Assembly: GCA_029239165.1 (NCBI GenBank)
Contig: JAQZBG010000004.1
Location: 1-36,831, forward strand
Length of the DNA stretch: 36,831 nucleotides
DNA from: Microbacterium sp.
Lineage (GTDB): Bacteria; Actinomycetota; Actinomycetes; Actinomycetales; Microbacteriaceae
Direction: 5' to 3'
Part shown: positions 33,354 to 36,831 of the stretch, piece by piece
Position numbering within the stretch: position 1 is the first letter of the stretch
How the letters are laid out: each line of letters starts with the position of its first letter
The notes under the pieces: generated by a model
Databases searched by the model: none
The model's input: the letters and a program-made list of their open reading frames with translations, nothing else
Told to the model about the DNA's origin: nothing
Position numbers and translations under genes: made by a program

Positions 33354-34684
33354 GATCCCCGCATACCTCTGTCGACCCCGTCCTGAGCCCGCGCGTCCGC
33401 ACCATCACCTCGGTCCTGATCGCGGCGGTCGTCCTGAGTTCGTTCGTCGGACGCTACGACCTGCCGATAGCGGGCTTCCGCGTGCGCATCGAGCAGGTCG
33501 TGCCTCTCCTGCTCGTCGCCTGGATGGTGGGACACCCGGTGCTGAGGCGAGCCTTCCTCCGCGCCGCCCGGCATCCTGTGCCGCTGGTCTATGCCGCCTT
33601 CGTGGCGTGGAACGTGGTGACCACCCTGGTGTTCTCGCCCAGCCTCGGCTGGAGTGCATCGATCTTGATCTGGCTGACGATCGATCTGCTCCTGCTGATC
33701 TCGCTGATGGCACTGACCCAGGGGGCGAACCTGGCCGAGCGCCTCGGCCGCCTTTCGGTCGCACCCTGGGCGCTGGTCGGGTTCACCGCCTTCGCGGTGG
33801 CCAACCTCACGCGCGGCCGGGTGTCTTTCGGTGCCGACTTCGACTACCTGTACGAGGTCTATGTCGCGCGCGCGACCGCGATCGAGGCGAACATCTATGC
33901 GTCGATCCTCGTCTTCTGGACCCTGCTCGCCATCACCCGGCGCGGTCTCTCACGCATGGAGATCGCGGCGATCGCGATCGCCGTTCCACTGGGCCTGATC
34001 GCATCGCAGACGCGAACGGCTGTGTTCAGCCTCCTGCTGGGGCTCGTCGTCTTCGCCGCCTACACTCTCGTGACAGATCGACTCCCGGCACGGGAACGCT
34101 GGCGCCGGATACTTCCCGCCGCGATCGTCGCCTGCACGGTCGTCTTCTCCTACGGAGTCCTCGCTGCCTCGGGTGGCACCGCACCGGCGGATCGCACGCT
34201 GAGCGGGACGTCCTCCCCGTCGCCCGGGGCGACACGCGAGCCCGACCCCAGCAATCCCGAGCAGCAGAACAAGATCGGAGACATCGACTTCGACGGTGGA
34301 ACGATCGGGTTCCGCATCACGGTCGCTGAACTCGCGGCCGAAGACATGCACGGCGTCAAGCTGTGGTTCGGAAACGGCACGAACACCTTCGGCCTCCGCC
34401 ACGAACAGCCGGGTACTCCGGGGGTGACCGGGCACATCATCATGCTCCCCGTCCAGGTGCTCTACGACGGAGGCATCGTCGGGCTCGGGTTGCTCGGGGC
34501 ATTCTTCGTGACTGTCTACGCCTGCGTCCCAAGACGACGTCGGCCCGTCGCGGCCGGCCTGCTCGCCGCCTACGTGCTCTCGGCGACGCTCACGAGCATG
34601 TTCTGGTTCGCCGTGACCTGGATCCTCGTCGCCGTCCTCGTCCGGCCTGAATCAGCGTCCGAACGTGACCTCGGCGACGCCTGA
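33350..34684 (+). CDS. O-antigen ligase/Wzy-family membrane protein (second copy)
   Basis: This 444-residue protein has about ten helices. SQTRTAVFSLLLG in the middle and the large extracytoplasmic loop ending in LWFGNGTNTFGLRHEQ and GHIIMLPVQVLYDGGIVG are typical of Wzy polymerases and WaaL ligases (PF04932); the loop also holds a Ser/Pro/Asn-rich insert. It should polymerise or ligate the second repeat unit outside the membrane. The GTG at 33350 overlaps the GT4 stop. Its end overlaps the flippase gene by 20 bases. Polymerase and ligase activity cannot be told apart from sequence. Confidence 0.87.
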   Translation: MRSPHTSVDPVLSPRVRTITSVLIAAVVLSSFVGRYDLPIAGFRVRIEQVVPLLLVAWMVGHPVLRRAFLRAARHPVPLVYAAFVAWNVVTTLVFSPSLGWSASILIWLTIDLLLLISLMALTQGANLAERLGRLSVAPWALVGFTAFAVANLTRGRVSFGADFDYLYEVYVARATAIEANIYASILVFWTLLAITRRGLSRMEIAAIAIAVPLGLIASQTRTAVFSLLLGLVVFAAYTLVTDRLPARERWRRILPAAIVACTVVFSYGVLAASGGTAPADRTLSGTSSPSPGATREPDPSNPEQQNKIGDIDFDGGTIGFRITVAELAAEDMHGVKLWFGNGTNTFGLRHEQPGTPGVTGHIIMLPVQVLYDGGIVGLGLLGAFFVTVYACVPRRRRPVAAGLLAAYVLSATLTSMFWFAVTWILVAVLVRPESASERDLGDA

Positions 34685-35894
34685 CCCCCCTCAGCCGCAT
34701 CGCGCTCGCAGCGTGGTGTTGCTCACCGCGGTGTCGGCTCTCTCGGCGATCTCCCCCCTCATCGCCTTGCCGCTCATCAGCCGGGCGGCTGGTCCCACCG
34801 GCTTCGCCGAGATCGCGATCGGTCAAGCGCTGGGAACGCTGGCAGCCACGCTCATCACGTTCGGCTGGGCTGTTCGCGGACCCGTCGAAGCAGCGCGCTC
34901 GACACACCCCGCCCGCGTCTTCCGCGCGAGCGTGGCGGTGCGCGGCGCGAACAGCGTCGTGGCCCTCCCCGCGGTCGCGGTGGTCGCGGCGATCGCGAGC
35001 CATTCCCCCGACCATGCTCTCGCCGTCGTGTCCGCGCTGGCCTTCGCCCTGCAGGGGCTGTCACTGAGCTGGTATGCGGTCGGCGTCGGACGCCCGACGC
35101 TCGCCCTGGCCTTCGACGCCCTGCCACGCATCATTCTCAACCTCGCGGGCGCGGTACTCGCCCTCGCGGTCGGTCAGGCTCTGGTCTACCCCGTCGTCCT
35201 CCTGATCGGGACGCTCGTCGCGTTCCTCGTCGCGACGTGGGCCATCGGTTTTCGGGAACGGTTCTCGGTGCGCGTCACCCTCTCAGACGCGGCCGCGTCG
35301 TATCGGGGCGGGTGGCGCACGGCGACGGCGGCGGCTCTCCTGACGTTCTCCGAGACGGCGCCCCTCTCGACGCTCGGCGTCGCGGGCTCGCCCGCAGCGG
35401 TCGCTTTCGCGCCCTTCGACCGCGTGCTCAAGTACGGCTACATCGGCGTTTACATGATCTCGTCGTCCTTCCAGGGCTGGGTGTCGTCCGCTCATGGAGC
35501 GGCGGGTCTGCATCGCATGCGGCGCGCCGTCGGCATCCACGCGGTCCTGGGCCTGGTCCTGGGAACGCTGTTCGCCACAGTCACCCCATGGGCGACGCCC
35601 ATCGTGCTGGGAGACGGATTCGCGATCGCCCCGCTCACCGCTCTGTTCGGGGGGATCGCGCTCGCAGCGATGACCGTGGGGACGGCCTTGGGCGTGTGCG
35701 TCGTCCTCCCGGCGGGGCGCGACCGTTCTTACCTGGTGGCGGTCGGGGTGGGCGCGCTCCTCGTCATACCCGCCGTGCTGACCGGCGCAGCGTTCGTCGG
35801 TGTCGCGGGCGCGGCGGGAGCCGTGGCAGTCGTCCAGCTCGCCGTCCTCACCGCGCTCGGGCGGGCCGCATTCCCCACCCTCCGCGGACGCTGA
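34665..35894 (+). CDS. Wzx-type flippase (second copy)
   Basis: This 409-residue polytopic protein has about twelve helices and belongs to the MOP flippase superfamily. Recognisable parts are SALSAISPLIALPLISRAAG at the start, GQALGTLAATLITFGW and a mid-protein FAPFDRVLKYGYIG. It probably exports the second lipid-linked repeat unit. The GTG at 34665 lies within the end of the polymerase gene (20-base overlap); the first 17 residues are polar. It is shorter than the first flippase and not closely similar by eye, so the two probably carry different substrates. Confidence 0.85.
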   Translation: MTSATPDPPQPHRARSVVLLTAVSALSAISPLIALPLISRAAGPTGFAEIAIGQALGTLAATLITFGWAVRGPVEAARSTHPARVFRASVAVRGANSVVALPAVAVVAAIASHSPDHALAVVSALAFALQGLSLSWYAVGVGRPTLALAFDALPRIILNLAGAVLALAVGQALVYPVVLLIGTLVAFLVATWAIGFRERFSVRVTLSDAAASYRGGWRTATAAALLTFSETAPLSTLGVAGSPAAVAFAPFDRVLKYGYIGVYMISSSFQGWVSSAHGAAGLHRMRRAVGIHAVLGLVLGTLFATVTPWATPIVLGDGFAIAPLTALFGGIALAAMTVGTALGVCVVLPAGRDRSYLVAVGVGALLVIPAVLTGAAFVGVAGAAGAVAVVQLAVLTALGRAAFPTLRGR

Positions 35895-35900
35895 CGCGAA

Positions 35901-36683
35901 CTACGCGAGCACGAAGCCGGCCACCGACATCGCGACCCACACGGTCGTGAAGACGATGCCCAAGACGATCGCGCCCCACAGACGCCGCGACAGAGCGACG
36001 AAGATCCCGGCCGCGACCCCGAAGACGACGGGCAGCGCCACCGGCATCCCGCTGACGTCGCCGCGGAAGACGATCGGGATGATCGCGAACGCGACCGCAG
36101 CCACGACAGCGGCGATCGCCCGGGACCAGACGGCGGGAAGGCGCGGCTCGGTGACGCGCAACGTCAGCGGGAGGAGGAATCCCGAGGCGAACACCGTCAG
36201 CATGCCGATCACGACGTAGGGGACGAACACTCCGAGGACCAGCCATCGCGGCGACAATGCCCCGAAAGCGGGCCAACCTCCCCCGCCGGCAAAGATTCCG
36301 GCGAAGAAGGGCATGATGGCACCGAGGACGACGCCCCAGAGCACATCGAGACCGCGCAGGCTCAGAAAACCCTCGGGGCGGCACTTCCCGAGAAGCGCGA
36401 TGCCCGTGACGCCCACGATGACGGATGCCACGGCACCGCCGAGACTGTGACCGGCGGCACCGTCGAACGCCACCGTCACGAGAAGACCTACGACCACCCC
36501 GACCACCAATGCCGTCGCGGCGAGGGCCAGGGGGATCCACCACCCATTCCGTTGAGCAGGGCGGTCGCCGCCCGATGTCCGTGACGCCGTCAGACGCGCG
36601 GGGGCCTTGGCGACGTCCACCATCTGCGCGTCGCGGGCCTCTCGACGGGAGCGGCGGCTGGGCTCGACGGGGGCGGTGTCCAT
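35901..36683 (-). CDS. Polytopic membrane protein of unknown function
   Basis: I do not recognise a named family. These 260 residues start with a polar Arg/Ala-rich cytoplasmic region (1-46), then about six or seven helices (roughly 49-73, 82-99, 112-133, 147-171, 186-206, 213-230, 236-259). A glycine run (GGGG) lies in the loop near 133-136. The gene converges with the flippase gene with six bases between stops, and no terminator hairpin is seen there. The ATG at 36683 has no Shine-Dalgarno sequence but a -10 box at leaderless spacing. It lies next to the probable tuf gene rather than in the EPS operon and may be unrelated to polysaccharide. Confidence 0.82.
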   Translation of the reverse strand: MDTAPVEPSRRSRREARDAQMVDVAKAPARLTASRTSGGDRPAQRNGWWIPLALAATALVVGVVVGLLVTVAFDGAAGHSLGGAVASVIVGVTGIALLGKCRPEGFLSLRGLDVLWGVVLGAIMPFFAGIFAGGGGWPAFGALSPRWLVLGVFVPYVVIGMLTVFASGFLLPLTLRVTEPRLPAVWSRAIAAVVAAVAFAIIPIVFRGDVSGMPVALPVVFGVAAGIFVALSRRLWGAIVLGIVFTTVWVAMSVAGFVLA

Positions 36684-36689
36684 CAGCCC

Positions 36690-36695
36690 AGTTTA
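36690..36695 (-). promoter_or_regulatory. Leaderless-type -10 element of the polytopic membrane protein gene
   Basis: On the minus strand TAAACT (TAnnnT) ends six bases before the ATG at 36683. Transcription would begin at or next to the A of the start codon. No ribosome binding site is present, consistent with a leaderless mRNA, which is common in actinobacteria. Confidence 0.45.
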
Positions 36696-36754
36696 GAGGG
36701 GCCGATCATCCCGCCCGGGCTCCGTACCCCGCGCGACGGCATCCGGGAACGACG

Positions 36755-36782
36755 AAGGGCCGGGCCCGAAGGCCCGGCCCTT
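36755..36782 (-). terminator. Strong intrinsic-type terminator after the tuf-like gene
   Basis: A perfect 12-bp stem (36755-36766 with 36771-36782) closes a CGAA tetraloop. It starts 22 bases past the TAA of the tuf-like gene on the minus strand. The A/T bases at the stem ends and the very high GC content of the stem give a stable hairpin. Confidence 0.85.
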
Positions 36783-36804
36783 GCCGAGTGGAGTCTGAAG
36801 AGAC

Positions 36805-36831
36805 TTACTTGAGGATCTTCGTGACCGTGCC
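36805..36831 (-). CDS. tuf: C-terminal codons of a probable elongation factor Tu gene (partial)
   Basis: Reading leftwards from the window edge, eight codons give GTVTKILK followed by TAA (36807-36805). Actinobacterial EF-Tu ends in a stretch of the type GAGxVTKI(I/L)K, so this is probably tuf, the GTP-dependent carrier of aminoacyl-tRNA to the ribosome. Support is limited to eight residues plus the strong terminator just downstream, as expected for a highly expressed gene. The rest lies outside the window. Confidence 0.55.
   Translation of the reverse strand, partial: GTVTKILK

Overview
This window is a large extracellular or capsular polysaccharide (EPS) locus from a high-GC Gram-positive actinobacterium. 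I would place it in the Microbacteriaceae, most likely Microbacterium or a close relative. That rests on the base composition, frequent GTG/TTG starts, leaderless-type promoters, single-chain chain-length regulator/tyrosine kinase fusion, DUF4012 proteins and a partial tuf-like gene at the right edge. Genus placement is inference. Coding density is high and no gene-free stretch exceeds about 220 bases. I saw no tRNA, rRNA, insertion sequence or CRISPR array.

Layout. Left edge (minus): N-terminus of a small MT0933-type antitoxin-like protein. 226-3443 (minus): an operon of an anchored, motif-repeat membrane protein and a DUF4012 protein. It diverges from 3599-5598 (plus), a BY-kinase/Wzz fusion coupled to a low-molecular-weight tyrosine phosphatase. 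The shared 155-base intergenic region holds a perfect 11-bp inverted repeat. 5781-11118 (plus): Gmd, Rmd-like reductase and three GT4 glycosyltransferases joined by start/stop overlaps. 11250-14970 (plus): an O-acyltransferase with an SGNH domain and a secreted clan GH-A glycosidase. 14998-19593 (minus): a giant secreted heparinase II/III-type lyase with duplicated carbohydrate-binding modules. It converges on the glycosidase across a hairpin that probably ends both transcripts. 19807-24535 (minus): polymerase (Wzy), flippase (Wzx), pyruvyl transferase and glycosyltransferase, in transcription order.

24782-27586 (minus): GT2, VanZ-like and GT-C membrane transferase. This unit diverges from a plus-strand GtrA flippase and a small membrane protein, and together they resemble a lipid-linked-sugar glycosylation module. 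28450-30216 (minus): a second DUF4012 paralogue. 30385-35894 (plus): a tight operon of GT4, hexapeptide acyltransferase, GT4, a second Wzy/ligase-type protein and a second Wzx. 35901-36683 (minus): an unknown polytopic membrane protein with a leaderless-type promoter. The window ends with a strong terminator and the last codons of a probable tuf gene.

How it fits together. Gmd and Rmd would make GDP-D-rhamnose from GDP-mannose. Glycosyltransferases build a lipid-linked repeat unit, which is acylated and ketal-pyruvylated, flipped by Wzx, polymerised by Wzy and length-controlled by the BY-kinase/phosphatase pair. The secreted hydrolase and lyase could trim or release the polymer. Two Wzx/Wzy sets suggest two polymers. 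No initiating phosphoglycosyl transferase is visible, so that step is probably encoded elsewhere.
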